Below, piece after piece: positions 1 to 8,897 of a stretch of 49,760 nt of DNA. Every line of letters begins with the position of its first letter. The first letter of the stretch is position 1. The notes below the pieces were generated by a model that was not told the DNA's origin, made no database searches, and worked only from the letters and a program-made list of their open reading frames with translations. Both the position numbers and the translations under genes were made by a program. Source of the DNA: Flavobacterium frigoritolerans (GTDB lineage: Bacteria; Bacteroidota; Bacteroidia; Flavobacteriales; Flavobacteriaceae); the NCBI RefSeq assembly GCF_025847275.1, contig NZ_JAOZEV010000021.1, positions 1 through 49,760 of the forward strand. Reading direction: 5' to 3'.

Positions 1-2135
1 TTAGCACAAGTTGAAGAAACTACGAAAGTTCCACTTACTTTAGTATAAGTAACAGTAGAGCACGCATCCGTTGCTACAGGAGCACTAGCTTGAGCGGTAG
101 TTAAACCAGCAGCATCACTACATTGTAATGTTACATTCAGCGCCGTTGGAGCAGTAGTCCAAGTAGGAGCCGTTGTATCTACAACATTTATTGTTTGACT
201 TACAGGAAGAGAAACGTTGTTACAGGCATCTTTTGCAGTCCATGTTCTGGTTATCGAATAAGTTCCAGGACAAGATCCAGGAGTATTTACGTCTACAAAG
301 GTTAGAGATGTTACCGTGCCACTATTATCACTAGCAGTAGCGACAGCAAATACTGGTGTCTGCGGACAATTAATAGTCGAGGCGGCAGGTAATGGGTTAA
401 CGATTGGTTTAGTCGAATCTCCACTATTGATAGTCACAGAAAGTTGTTTTTGACAGCTATTTGCATCAGTTACGGTCACAATATAAGCTCCCGAAAGAAT
501 ATTTATTAAATCTTGAGTGACAGGAGCAAATGCATTTCCGTCTTTTGTCCAACTATAAGTATAAGGGCCAGTACCACCAGTTACAGTTATATCAATTGCA
601 CCAGTAGCATCATTGTTGCAAAGTACATTTGTTTTTGATGTTAAGGTAACAGTTAAGTCGGTTGTGGGTTGTGTAATGGCAATAGTACTAATGCCTTTAC
701 ATCCATTAGCATCAGTTGCAGTAACTTCATAAGATCCAACTGTTAAACCGGTTAGATTTTGAGTAGTTGCAAAAGGGCTTCCGTTTTTCTTCCAAGAATA
801 GGTATATGGAGCAACACCACCTGTAGCATTGTTAACTGTAATTGCCCCAGTTGAAGCTCCAAAACATTTTACATTAAGATGCGAGGCAGTAGCTTCTGTT
901 ACAACAACATTGCTAACAGTTACAACAACAGGTTTTGTATCTGAACAACCAGATACAAGGTTTTTTCCTTTTATATAATAAGTACCAGCAGTTGCAGCAG
1001 TTGGAGTATTGTAAGGAATAGTAGCTGCAGCATCTAGCCAATACGTGTAAGTTAATCCAGCAGTACTACCAGCAGTAACAGCTGCTGCAGTAAGGTTTAC
1101 CGTATTAGGAGAACACACTGGAGCAGGATTTGTGATTACTAAAGTATTTGTAGCAAAACTTCTAGCTTTTAAAAATACACCAGCGTCATATAGTTGATCA
1201 GATGCATCGGCAATAGCCATTTTTATTTTATAGGTTTGCCCAGGAGTAACTGCATAAGTAGCAGTAAGAACAGTTGTAGATCCGTCGAATTCCATAACTG
1301 TAGATCCAGCAGGATTATTTACATAGTAAGCTGCATTATGAGCAGGAAAAGAAGTGCCGTACGTATTAGTCCCAGCAGAATGGATATTGTTTATAGTAAC
1401 AGCATCATTGTTGGGTAATTGGGCAAGGTTTACTGCATTATTAGTATAAGAACCAGTGATTCCAGGACCACTTAAGAAAAAACCAAAAGCATCATTAAAA
1501 TCAGTGTGAACATATTCAAGATATTCTTCAGAGGCAAATACAAACTTAAATTCAACAAGGTTTCCATCAGGAATAAAATTGAATTCAAGGATGGCAGCAT
1601 CATGCATTGTTTCACCAGAAATGTTAGTTAAGTCTGGATCACTTGCGTTATTAACCATTGCATCTGATTTATTTGCAAAGGAATTGGGACCCATGGCAGA
1701 ATTTATTTTTCCTGTTGAGATTAAAAGCCCTTCATCAATTGGGAATGTTGAAGTTCCTTTGCTGTAATAACCTAATTGTCTATCACCAGCGGTTCCAGAC
1801 CAAATATGATCGGTCCAGTTCCAATTACTTCCACTTTTTTGGTAGTAACCAAATCGAACATTGCTCACAACCAAACAGCCAGAAGTTAATATGTTTTTTA
1901 CTAACCCATCAGCAGTATATCCATTGTTTCCAGCAGCTGGATTAGCAACATCTATAGATCCTGCTACGGCTAATGCTTGTACAGCAGCGGGAGCTGCAAA
2001 AGCACTTTTTTTGGCAGTGGATTTGCTTTGGTATGGTGTATTTCCAATTCTAATCGGAATGTTTTTTTCTTGAGCGTATAAACCAAAAGAAAAAAAGAAT
2101 AATCCTAAAATAGTTAATAAAGTAATTTTTTTCAT
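1..2135 (-). CDS. Secreted choice-of-anchor L / SprB-repeat surface protein (5' part, runs off window)
   Basis: The minus-strand frame is open from ATG at 2135 to the window edge (711 codons, 3' end missing). It begins with a signal peptide (MKKITLLTILGLFFFSFG, then LYAQ, cleavage after about residue 22). Residues of roughly 60-330 match a choice-of-anchor L domain, with the segments DEGLLISTGK, FVFASEEYLEYV and NDAFGFFLSGPG. An Ig-like CSPNTVNLTA module follows, then two SprB-type repeats (VKCFGASTGAITV...GGVAPYTYSW and VLCNNDATGAIDI...GGTGPYTYSW), then HYR-like modules (TRTWTAKDACNN). Such proteins are usually exported by the type IX system and end in a gliding-motility-associated or Por sorting domain; that end is not visible here. 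Role in adhesion or gliding is inferred from the family. Confidence 0.85.
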   Translation of the reverse strand, partial: MKKITLLTILGLFFFSFGLYAQEKNIPIRIGNTPYQSKSTAKKSAFAAPAAVQALAVAGSIDVANPAAGNNGYTADGLVKNILTSGCLVVSNVRFGYYQKSGSNWNWTDHIWSGTAGDRQLGYYSKGTSTFPIDEGLLISTGKINSAMGPNSFANKSDAMVNNASDPDLTNISGETMHDAAILEFNFIPDGNLVEFKFVFASEEYLEYVHTDFNDAFGFFLSGPGITGSYTNNAVNLAQLPNNDAVTINNIHSAGTNTYGTSFPAHNAAYYVNNPAGSTVMEFDGSTTVLTATYAVTPGQTYKIKMAIADASDQLYDAGVFLKARSFATNTLVITNPAPVCSPNTVNLTAAAVTAGSTAGLTYTYWLDAAATIPYNTPTAATAGTYYIKGKNLVSGCSDTKPVVVTVSNVVVTEATASHLNVKCFGASTGAITVNNATGGVAPYTYSWKKNGSPFATTQNLTGLTVGSYEVTATDANGCKGISTIAITQPTTDLTVTLTSKTNVLCNNDATGAIDITVTGGTGPYTYSWTKDGNAFAPVTQDLINILSGAYIVTVTDANSCQKQLSVTINSGDSTKPIVNPLPAASTINCPQTPVFAVATASDNSGTVTSLTFVDVNTPGSCPGTYSITRTWTAKDACNNVSLPVSQTINVVDTTAPTWTTAPTALNVTLQCSDAAGLTTAQASAPVATDACSTVTYTKVSGTFVVSSTCA

Positions 2136-2932
2136 AATCTTTAATTTCAAAAATTAATAGTTTCTCTAAAGTGATATCCTAGTGTAATTTTATTTAAATA
2201 TAGTTTCGGTGTGTTTAGGAATTAAGATCCTTTGAATAGATTTTTTCTGTTTGATTTTTCCTTTTTCTTGCCTTCATATATTTAACTTTATGGTTTGTGA
2301 TTTTTTTTATTTTTTTAACATAATCAAAGTTATATAGTCTATTTTTAATTGATTTTTTTTTCCTGCAAATGACCCAAATACTCGTTGAAAAGACATTTTT
2401 GACCTAAAAAAATGAAAAAAAGACGTTTAATTTTTTCGTTTTTCATTTTTTTTAGAAGCAATTTTTGTCAAAATTTTGTTGTAAAATATTTTTTAACTCA
2501 TGAGTAATGCATTGATAATCAACTAATTGAAAGTTTTTGAATTTTATTTCAAACATCGATGAAATACATTTATCATAGATTAAGTACATGTTTTTCTTAT
2601 AAAAAAACAGATGAGATTTTAAAAAAAGTTGAATCTTCAGAATATTTGTAACAAACAAAAAGAGACGTTAAAATTGAAGTAGTTTTTTTAAGAATTTATT
2701 ATGATTATTTTTCGCTATATATAATTCATCCTAATAAATTAGAAATATAAAAATTCAACAAAAGAGATGCCTTTATGAAATTCTTTTGTAAATTGTAGCT
2801 AAATTTTCAAGGCTGTTTTTACGATTTAATCATAAAGTTTCCATTTTTGAAACTATAGTGATCAAAAAAAGAACCACGTACAAGTCAAAAAAATAAAAGC
2901 ATATTCCTTATAAAACAAATAGTATCCGTAAT
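2136..2932. other. Long AT-rich intergenic region without a convincing gene
   Basis: These 797 bases separate the divergent surface-protein and polyphosphate genes. The only open frames are short, such as 2452-2658 on the minus strand, whose product is an AT-driven mix of Phe, Leu, Lys and Asn with no motif. A 14-bp arm at 2406-2419 (A7, TG, A5) can pair with 2439-2452 (T5, CA, T7); it is almost pure A/T and may be chance. No TAnnTTTG box was found at the expected distance from either flanking gene. Confidence 0.6.
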
Positions 2933-3418
2933 ATGAAAAATTTAATATTGATCAGACATGCAAAATCAAGTTGGGAAGCACCTTTAAAAGATTTTGACAG
3001 ACCTTTGGTGAAAAAAGGAATTCATGATGCGCATAACGTTTCAGCGAGTATTTCAAAATTTCTGCCTAAGACCTTTTTGATATGGAGCAGTACAGCCGCA
3101 AGAGCAGTAGAAACGGCACTTATTTTTGCACAAAATATTTCATATCCAATAGAAAGCATCATTTACAAAGACGATCTTTATACCTTTGATGAGAAACAAT
3201 TGGAAAAGGTTATCAAATCGTGTGATAATGCTTTCGAAAGTGTTATTCTTTTCGGACATAACGAGGCTATTACAAATTTTGTTAATAAATTTGGGGATGT
3301 TTTCATAGATAATGTACCAACATCAGGTTTTGTATCACTACAATTTGATACAGAAAGTTGGGACAAAATAGATAAAGGCAGGACTCAAAAAACAATTTTC
3401 CCTAAAGATTTAAAATGA
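2933..3418 (+). CDS. SixA-like histidine phosphatase
   Basis: 161 residues of the histidine phosphatase (phosphoglycerate mutase-like) superfamily, short SixA-type branch. The catalytic LIRHAKSSWE motif sits at the N-terminus (phosphorylated His about residue 9), followed by KDFDRPL, the TAARAVETA segment and a second His in LFGHNEA. SixA of E. coli dephosphorylates phosphohistidine on signalling proteins; the substrate here is unknown. The stop overlaps the PPK1 start by four bases (ATGA), so translation is probably coupled. The family is often called simply histidine phosphatase in flavobacteria. Confidence 0.85.
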   Translation: MKNLILIRHAKSSWEAPLKDFDRPLVKKGIHDAHNVSASISKFLPKTFLIWSSTAARAVETALIFAQNISYPIESIIYKDDLYTFDEKQLEKVIKSCDNAFESVILFGHNEAITNFVNKFGDVFIDNVPTSGFVSLQFDTESWDKIDKGRTQKTIFPKDLK

Positions 3419-5493
3419 ATACAGTGTACGAACAAAAATATATAGATAGAGAAAAAAGTTGGTTGGCATTTAACGCAAGAGTATTACAGGAAGCAGCCGA
3501 TATTTCAGTACCACTTTTAGACAGATTACGATTTTTAGGAATTTTTTCAAATAATTTAGATGAATTTTTTAGAGTCCGCTATGCAGCAATTCGAAGACTA
3601 AGTCTTTCTGGAATTTCAGGCGAAAAATATTTAGGCGGAATATCTGCTCAACAATTAGTTAAAGATATTACCGAAATAGTAATTCAACAACAATCTGAGA
3701 GTTTAAGAATATTAAGTAATATAGAAGCAGAACTCGAAACAGAGAATATCTTTATTATTACCGAAAATGAGATTACAAAAGATCAGGAAGAATATTTAAA
3801 AAATTTCTTCATTGAGAAATTAAGCCCAGAATTAGTTACAATTATATTAAATGACTTAGCCGAATTTCCAGTTTTAAAAGATACGCTAGGGTATTTGGCA
3901 GTTCGATTAGAAATGAATCATACCGAAGAAGTTCGATATGCAGTAATAGAAATTCCTAAAACCATCAATCGATTTGTAGTTTTACCATCACACGATGATA
4001 AAAATTATATTATTTTGATAGATGATGTCATTAGGCATAATTTGAGTAGCATCTTTACCATTTTTGATTACAAAAGTGTTTCAGCGCACATGATAAAAAT
4101 TACTCGTGATGCACAGTTGGATATCGATAGTGATTTGAGTAAAAGTATGCTAGAAAAAATAGCCACATCAGTTAAAGATAGACGAATAGGAGAACCAGTT
4201 CGCTTTATTTACGACCAATTAATAGAGCCAGATACGTTACAGTTTTTTCTCGAAAAAATGAAAATCATTTCCACAGATAGCATTATCCCAGGAGGAAGAT
4301 ATCATAACCGACGTGATTACATGAATTTCCCTAATCTAGGGAGATATGATTTGTTATATAAAACAAATTTACCATTGCCAATTCCAGGATTGAGTATGGA
4401 AGGAAGCATATTAGAAAAAATTGGAAAAAAAGATTACTTGCTAAATGCACCATATCAGTCATTTTCATACGTAACAAAGTTTTTGCGTGAAGCCGCTTTA
4501 GACCCCAAAGTCACAACGATTAAGATTACATTATATCGCTTAGCTAAGAATTCCCAAATTATTAGTTCATTAATCAATGCTGCCAAAAATGGGAAAAAGG
4601 TAACAGTGCAAATAGAGTTGCAGGCTCGATTTGATGAAGCTTCTAATATTTCGTATGCAGAGCAAATGCAAATGGAAGGAATAGAACTTATTTTTGGAAT
4701 CAAAGGGTTAAAAGTACATAGTAAAATATGTGTAATCGAAAGAATAGATGAAGGGAAAACCAAAAGATATGGATTTATTTCGACAGGAAATTTCAATGAG
4801 TCAACGGCTAAAATTTATACCGATGTTACATTATTTACAAGTCATCAACAAATTCTAAAAGATATATCCAAGATATTTGAATTCTTTGATATTAATTATA
4901 GAGTGCATCGATACAAGCATTTAATTGTATCACCACATTATACAAGATCCAAATTTGTAAAGTTAATCGATAGAGAGATTTTGCATGCTTTGGCAGGTCG
5001 TAAAACATACATAAAGCTTAAGATGAATAGTTTGTCAGATTTTAAAATGATAGATAAATTATATGAAGCTAGTAATGCAGGAGTAAAAATACAGCTGCAA
5101 GTAAGAGGAATTTGTTCCTTGATTCCAGGCATACCAGGGATGAGTGAAAATATAGAAGCTATAAGTATTGTCGATAACTATCTCGAACATTCAAGAGTTT
5201 ATATTTTTGGCAATGCAGGATTGAGCGAAGTATATATATCATCAGCCGATTTTATGACAAGAAATCTTGATGGAAGAGTTGAAGTAACTTGCCCTATTTA
5301 TGATATGGCAATTAAAAACGAATTAATAGACAACTTTAATATTGCCTGGAAAGGAAATGTAAAAGTACGTTTTCATTCCTATAGATTGGATAATAAATAC
5401 AAAGCTAGAAATCATCATGCTATATTTAGAGCACAATTAGAAACATACAAATATTATCAAAACAAAGTAAATGCTATAGAAGAAGTTGTATAA
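3415..5493 (+). CDS. ppk1: Polyphosphate kinase 1
   Basis: 692 residues, the usual length of PPK1, which reversibly transfers the gamma phosphate of ATP onto polyphosphate. The N-terminal domain starts with YIDREKSWLAFNARVLQEA and continues through LDRLRFLGIFSNNLDEFF. The autophosphorylated histidine lies in GLKVHSKIC at residue 435 and the second conserved histidine in LEHSRVYIFGN at residue 592, the same numbers as in E. coli PPK1. The start overlaps the SixA-like gene by four bases, and the PPX gene follows 55 bases later, so the three genes form a likely operon for polyphosphate turnover. Confidence 0.97.
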   Translation: MNTVYEQKYIDREKSWLAFNARVLQEAADISVPLLDRLRFLGIFSNNLDEFFRVRYAAIRRLSLSGISGEKYLGGISAQQLVKDITEIVIQQQSESLRILSNIEAELETENIFIITENEITKDQEEYLKNFFIEKLSPELVTIILNDLAEFPVLKDTLGYLAVRLEMNHTEEVRYAVIEIPKTINRFVVLPSHDDKNYIILIDDVIRHNLSSIFTIFDYKSVSAHMIKITRDAQLDIDSDLSKSMLEKIATSVKDRRIGEPVRFIYDQLIEPDTLQFFLEKMKIISTDSIIPGGRYHNRRDYMNFPNLGRYDLLYKTNLPLPIPGLSMEGSILEKIGKKDYLLNAPYQSFSYVTKFLREAALDPKVTTIKITLYRLAKNSQIISSLINAAKNGKKVTVQIELQARFDEASNISYAEQMQMEGIELIFGIKGLKVHSKICVIERIDEGKTKRYGFISTGNFNESTAKIYTDVTLFTSHQQILKDISKIFEFFDINYRVHRYKHLIVSPHYTRSKFVKLIDREILHALAGRKTYIKLKMNSLSDFKMIDKLYEASNAGVKIQLQVRGICSLIPGIPGMSENIEAISIVDNYLEHSRVYIFGNAGLSEVYISSADFMTRNLDGRVEVTCPIYDMAIKNELIDNFNIAWKGNVKVRFHSYRLDNKYKARNHHAIFRAQLETYKYYQNKVNAIEEVV

Positions 5494-5548
5494 AACTTAA
5501 AAGAGCAACCTTTATATCAAGATACTTAATTTCAAATCATAAGCGAGA

Positions 5549-6439
5549 ATGATTAAAATAAAAAAATATGGAGCAATCGATATTGGATCAAATGCCATGC
5601 GATTGTTAATTTCCAATGTTGTAGAACAAGAGGGTAAGGAACCTCAATTTAATAAAAGTTCCCTAGTACGCGTACCAATTCGTTTAGGACAAGATGCCTT
5701 TACAGTTGGAGAAATATCAGAAGAAAATATCGAAAGAATGTGTGATGCAATGAAAGCATTTAATCTTTTGATGAAAGTACATAAAGTAGAGCATTATATG
5801 GCATTTGCAACATCAGCAATGAGAGAAGCCTATAATGGTAAAGAAGTGGTAGAGATAATCAAGAAGAAAGCAAATATAAAGATTGAAATTATAGATGGAA
5901 AAAAAGAAGCAGCAATAATAGCTTCAACAGATTTACATCATTTATTAAAAACAGATCAAACCTATCTTTTTGTAGATGTTGGAGGTGGAAGTACGGAATT
6001 TACATTATTCTCTAATGGGAAAATGGTTACTTCAAGATCTTTTAAAGCGGGAACAGTACGATTATTAAATGGTATGGTTTGCGACGTGGTTTGGGATGAA
6101 ATAGAAAAATGGATTAGAACAAACACAGAAGAATACGAAGAAGTAACGCTTATAGGATCAGGAGGAAATATTAATAAGTTGTTTAAAATGTCGGGCAAGC
6201 AGCAAGAAAAGCCATTGTCATACATTTATATGAATTCGCAGTATGCGTTCTTAAATTCCTTAACGTACGATCAAAGAATAGCCGAATTAGGACTCAACCC
6301 CGATCGTGCCGACGTTATCATTCCTGCAACAAGAATTTATCTTAATGCAATGAAATGGAGTGGAGCAAGACAAATTTATGTTCCTAAAATTGGTCTTTCG
6401 GATGGTATAGTAAAAGCAATGTATTACGGTAAGATATAA
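5549..6439 (+). CDS. ppx: Exopolyphosphatase / guanosine pentaphosphatase family (Ppx/GppA)
   Basis: 296 residues with the actin-like ASKHA fold of Ppx/GppA enzymes, which remove terminal phosphate from polyphosphate or hydrolyse pppGpp. The phosphate-1 motif GAIDIGSNAMRLLIS is at residues 8-22 and the phosphate-2 motif FVDVGGGSTEF near 140; GSGGNINKL fits the later adenosine/phosphate loop. It is short because it lacks the C-terminal HD-like half of E. coli Ppx, a form common in Bacteroidota. Its position after ppk1 favours a polyphosphate role over a GppA role, but sequence alone does not separate them. Confidence 0.92.
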   Translation: MIKIKKYGAIDIGSNAMRLLISNVVEQEGKEPQFNKSSLVRVPIRLGQDAFTVGEISEENIERMCDAMKAFNLLMKVHKVEHYMAFATSAMREAYNGKEVVEIIKKKANIKIEIIDGKKEAAIIASTDLHHLLKTDQTYLFVDVGGGSTEFTLFSNGKMVTSRSFKAGTVRLLNGMVCDVVWDEIEKWIRTNTEEYEEVTLIGSGGNINKLFKMSGKQQEKPLSYIYMNSQYAFLNSLTYDQRIAELGLNPDRADVIIPATRIYLNAMKWSGARQIYVPKIGLSDGIVKAMYYGKI

Positions 6440-6479
6440 TTATTATAGGCTTTTTTTTAGCCAATTAGGATTAACTATT

Positions 6480-6547
6480 TTCTCGCAAAGACGTAAAGGC
6501 GTCAATTTTGTGTCAGATTTCTTTGAGACTCTGTGTCTTTGCGAGAA
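6480..6547. repeat. Intergenic inverted repeat with 13-bp perfect ends (TTCTCGCAAAGAC)
   Basis: The arm TTCTCGCAAAGAC at 6480-6492 is the exact reverse complement of GTCTTTGCGAGAA at 6535-6547, with inner segments (GTAAAGGCGTCA, CTTTGAGACTCTG) that resemble each other loosely. The element lies between ppx and the TMEM175-like gene. A shorter relic of the same end (TTTCTCGCAAAC) is seen near 12348. It resembles REP-type dispersed elements; it is too long-looped and lacks the T-run of a standard terminator. Confidence 0.7.
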
Positions 6548-6601
6548 TAAATAAATGCAGAACTTTTATTAATTACACCGGGATATTAAACTTAATTTTT
6601 T

Positions 6602-7198
6602 ATGAATAAAACGAGATTAGAGGCTTTTAGTGACGGTGTTTTGGCAATCATACTGACTATTATGGTTCTGGAGATTAAGGTTCCCGAGGGAGAAAGTTTC
6701 AGGAATTTAATGCCTCTTTTTCCTAAATTTATAAGTTATGTTTTGAGTTTTATTTACATAGGTATTTACTGGAACAATCATCATTATTTACTACACGGAG
6801 TAACCAAGGTCAACGCTAAAATTCTTTGGGCTAATCTGCATTTGCTTTTTTGGCTTTCGCTGGTTCCAGTTTCAACAGGTTGGATGGGGGAACATAATTT
6901 TGCTAAACCAGCAATGGCATTATATGGTTCAATATTACTGTTGTCAGCAATTGCTTATGTTATATTGCAAAAGATTATCGTTTCTAGCGAAGGAAAAAAT
7001 TCAGCATTAGCCAAAACATTAGGAAAAGATTTAAAAGGAAAAGCTTCGGTAGTTTTATATGTAATAGGAATCGTTAGTTCTTTTTATAACGAATGGATTT
7101 CAGGAGCATGTTATTTTATAGTGGCATTATTATGGTTGATTCCAGATAAAAGAATTGAAAATCTTTTTGGCTCCGCCGAAAAAACTTTCGATTCGTAA
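6602..7198 (+). CDS. TMEM175/DUF1211 family membrane protein
   Basis: 198 residues with about six hydrophobic segments. The N-terminal FSDGVLAIILTIMVLEIKVP is the FSDG signature of the TMEM175 family (formerly DUF1211), whose first helix lines the potassium pore. A second hallmark, IGIYWNNHHYLLH, lies near residue 58, followed by the WANLHLLFWLSLVP helix. Bacterial members form potassium-selective leak channels; that function here is inferred from family membership. It appears to stand alone, 41 bases before the Crp/Fnr gene, which has its own promoter box. Confidence 0.88.
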   Translation: MNKTRLEAFSDGVLAIILTIMVLEIKVPEGESFRNLMPLFPKFISYVLSFIYIGIYWNNHHYLLHGVTKVNAKILWANLHLLFWLSLVPVSTGWMGEHNFAKPAMALYGSILLLSAIAYVILQKIIVSSEGKNSALAKTLGKDLKGKASVVLYVIGIVSSFYNEWISGACYFIVALLWLIPDKRIENLFGSAEKTFDS

Positions 7199-7204
7199 AA
7201 GCTA

Positions 7205-7212
7205 TAATTTTG
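7205..7212 (+). promoter_or_regulatory. Candidate -7 box of the Crp/Fnr gene
   Basis: TAATTTTG matches the Bacteroidota -7 consensus TAnnTTTG and ends 27 bases before the ATG at 7240. No clear TTTG -33 element was found at the usual spacing. Confidence 0.45.
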
Positions 7213-7239
7213 TAATTCCTTTATTTATAATAAAATACA

Positions 7240-7800
7240 ATGAAATCAATATTTCAATCTCTTTCGATTTTACCTCAAGAAGAATTAAATAAACTAGATG
7301 GTTTAATTACGAAGAAGAAACTTAAAAAAGGAGATTTCTTAATTCAGGAAACACAAATAGCTAAAGAAATTGTTTTGATAAAATCGGGTGCTTTGCGCTC
7401 GTTTTATATCAATAACGAAGGAGAAGAAATTACAAACTGCATTACATTCGAGAATGAATTTATGGCAGCTTTTGCTAGTTTTATTACCCAGAAACCAACG
7501 GAAGAAAATATTCAGGCATTATTTGATACAGAACTCGAAGTTATAAGTCATACTAGTATTGAGCATCTTTATGAAAATAGTATCCATTGGCAAAAAGTTG
7601 GGCGAATAATAGCCGAAATGCAATATATAAACTTAGAAAAACGCATTTTGTCTTTTCAAAAACTAACAGGAAAAGAACGTTACGAAACCCTTTTTAAAAA
7701 TCACCCCAATTATATTCAGTTAATTCCGTTGCAGTATTTAGCTTCTTTTTTAGGAGTTACACCAAGGCACTTAAGCCGAATCCGGAAAGCTATTTTATAG
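7240..7800 (+). CDS. Crp/Fnr family transcriptional regulator
   Basis: 186 residues. The N-terminal part (about 8-120) is a cyclic-nucleotide-binding-like beta roll (KKGDFLIQETQIAKEIVLIKSG, RSFYINNEGEE), and the C-terminal 40 residues form a winged-helix reading head (IQLIPLQYLASFLGVTPRHL, then SRIRKAI). The arginine and serine pair needed for cAMP binding in E. coli CRP is not apparent, so an effector cannot be named. It is a short Bacteroidota-type regulator and may act on the two oxidoreductase genes immediately downstream. Confidence 0.88.
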   Translation: MKSIFQSLSILPQEELNKLDGLITKKKLKKGDFLIQETQIAKEIVLIKSGALRSFYINNEGEEITNCITFENEFMAAFASFITQKPTEENIQALFDTELEVISHTSIEHLYENSIHWQKVGRIIAEMQYINLEKRILSFQKLTGKERYETLFKNHPNYIQLIPLQYLASFLGVTPRHLSRIRKAIL

Positions 7801-7835
7801 GACATTTGTCTAGTTATTGAGAGTCACTCCGTCAT

Positions 7836-7843
7836 TAATTTTG
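7836..7843 (+). promoter_or_regulatory. Candidate promoter of the saccharopine-dehydrogenase-like gene
   Basis: TAATTTTG fits the -7 consensus, and a TTG at 7817-7819 lies 16 bases upstream, close to the expected -33 position. The ATG follows at 7860, giving a leader of roughly a dozen bases. Confidence 0.5.
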
Positions 7844-7859
7844 CTAAAAACAATATGTA

Positions 7860-8891
7860 ATGATGAGAAAAAATATTTTAGTAATTGGAGGAACAGGATT
7901 AGTAGGCAAAGTCATTTTACGTATTCTTCAAGGAAGAAATCCAGATTATAACTTATTTGTAGGGAGTCGACAATTAGGAAAAACAGCCAATGATTTAGTT
8001 ATTGATGTAACCAATCCAAAAACTTTTGATTGTATTGTACATAATAAAATTGATCTAATTGTATTGTGTACAAAAGACAGTAACAATGAAATTTTAAAGT
8101 TTGCAATACAAAACAAGCTAGATTATATTGATATTACAAAACCAACCCCAGATTTAACTGTAGCGTATGATTTTGCTAAAGCAAATGAGCAAAGTGTAAA
8201 TAGTCGTATCGTTTTTAGCTCTGGCTGGATGGGAGGGATTGTTGGGAATTTGATTGATTATGTAGAGCGTGATAAACGTAAAATTAAAGAAACCAATCTT
8301 TATATTTATTATTCTATAAAAGATTTAGCAGGGAAAAGTTCTGCTAATTTTTTAGCCGAAAATGTTTGTAAACCATTTATCGTTTATAAAAATAATAAGC
8401 CAGAAGAAGTAAAACATTTTTTAGATTCAGAAAAATTTAATTTTGAGTTCGGGATTGGAAAACGTCAAGCTTATAATTTAGATGTTCCAGATTTATTTAT
8501 TTTAAATCAAATAGAAAAAATACCAACCGTTTCGGTTAAGATGACTTATAATTCTAAATTTGTTACAGGGCTAATGGGATATTTTCAATCGCTTAAGATT
8601 TTTAATATCATGTCTTTAAAAGAAAGGCAATTACTGTTTGGTTCTAGTGGAAATGGAGATCAAACTGTTTTTGAAATCGTTATTAAAACCCACGATAAAA
8701 TAAAAAGAGTTAGCTTGCAAAGTGTTAAAGGTCAGGCTGAATTAACTGCATTTTCTACTGTTTTGCATATCGAAAAAATGCTAAGTGATACTTTAGTAAG
8801 CGGAATTTATTTCAGTCATCAAATACATTCAGCACAGGAAATTTATGAAGCATTAAATAATTACAGCACAATTAATCTTAAAATAAGCTAA
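7860..8891 (+). CDS. Saccharopine dehydrogenase-like NAD(P)-binding protein
   Basis: 343 residues. The N-terminus carries a Rossmann dinucleotide-binding motif (NILVIGGTGLVGKVILRIL, residues about 5-23), followed by a second strand ending FVGSRQLGKTANDL, as in the saccharopine dehydrogenase NADP-binding family. The rest aligns with no enzyme I can name, and the family holds many proteins that do not act on saccharopine, so the substrate is unknown. Two adjacent ATG codons (7860 and 7863) could start it. Its stop is followed after six bases by the ATG of the flavodoxin-fold oxidoreductase, so the two are likely co-translated. Confidence 0.8.
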   Translation: MMRKNILVIGGTGLVGKVILRILQGRNPDYNLFVGSRQLGKTANDLVIDVTNPKTFDCIVHNKIDLIVLCTKDSNNEILKFAIQNKLDYIDITKPTPDLTVAYDFAKANEQSVNSRIVFSSGWMGGIVGNLIDYVERDKRKIKETNLYIYYSIKDLAGKSSANFLAENVCKPFIVYKNNKPEEVKHFLDSEKFNFEFGIGKRQAYNLDVPDLFILNQIEKIPTVSVKMTYNSKFVTGLMGYFQSLKIFNIMSLKERQLLFGSSGNGDQTVFEIVIKTHDKIKRVSLQSVKGQAELTAFSTVLHIEKMLSDTLVSGIYFSHQIHSAQEIYEALNNYSTINLKIS

Positions 8892-8897
8892 TTGAAC

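Noticed and set aside
1194..2073. Several short plus-strand open frames
   Set aside because: They lie entirely inside the minus-strand surface-protein gene, which has a signal peptide and recognisable domains throughout.
2452..2658. 68-codon minus-strand open frame in the left intergenic gap
   Set aside because: Composition is dominated by Phe, Leu, Lys and Asn as expected from AT-rich DNA, it has no motif, no promoter box and no neighbour it could pair with.
8892..8897. TTG start for the flavodoxin-fold oxidoreductase
   Set aside because: It would add only Met-Asn before the natural Met-Lys-Asn-Ile start at 8898, and TTG starts are rare in this background.
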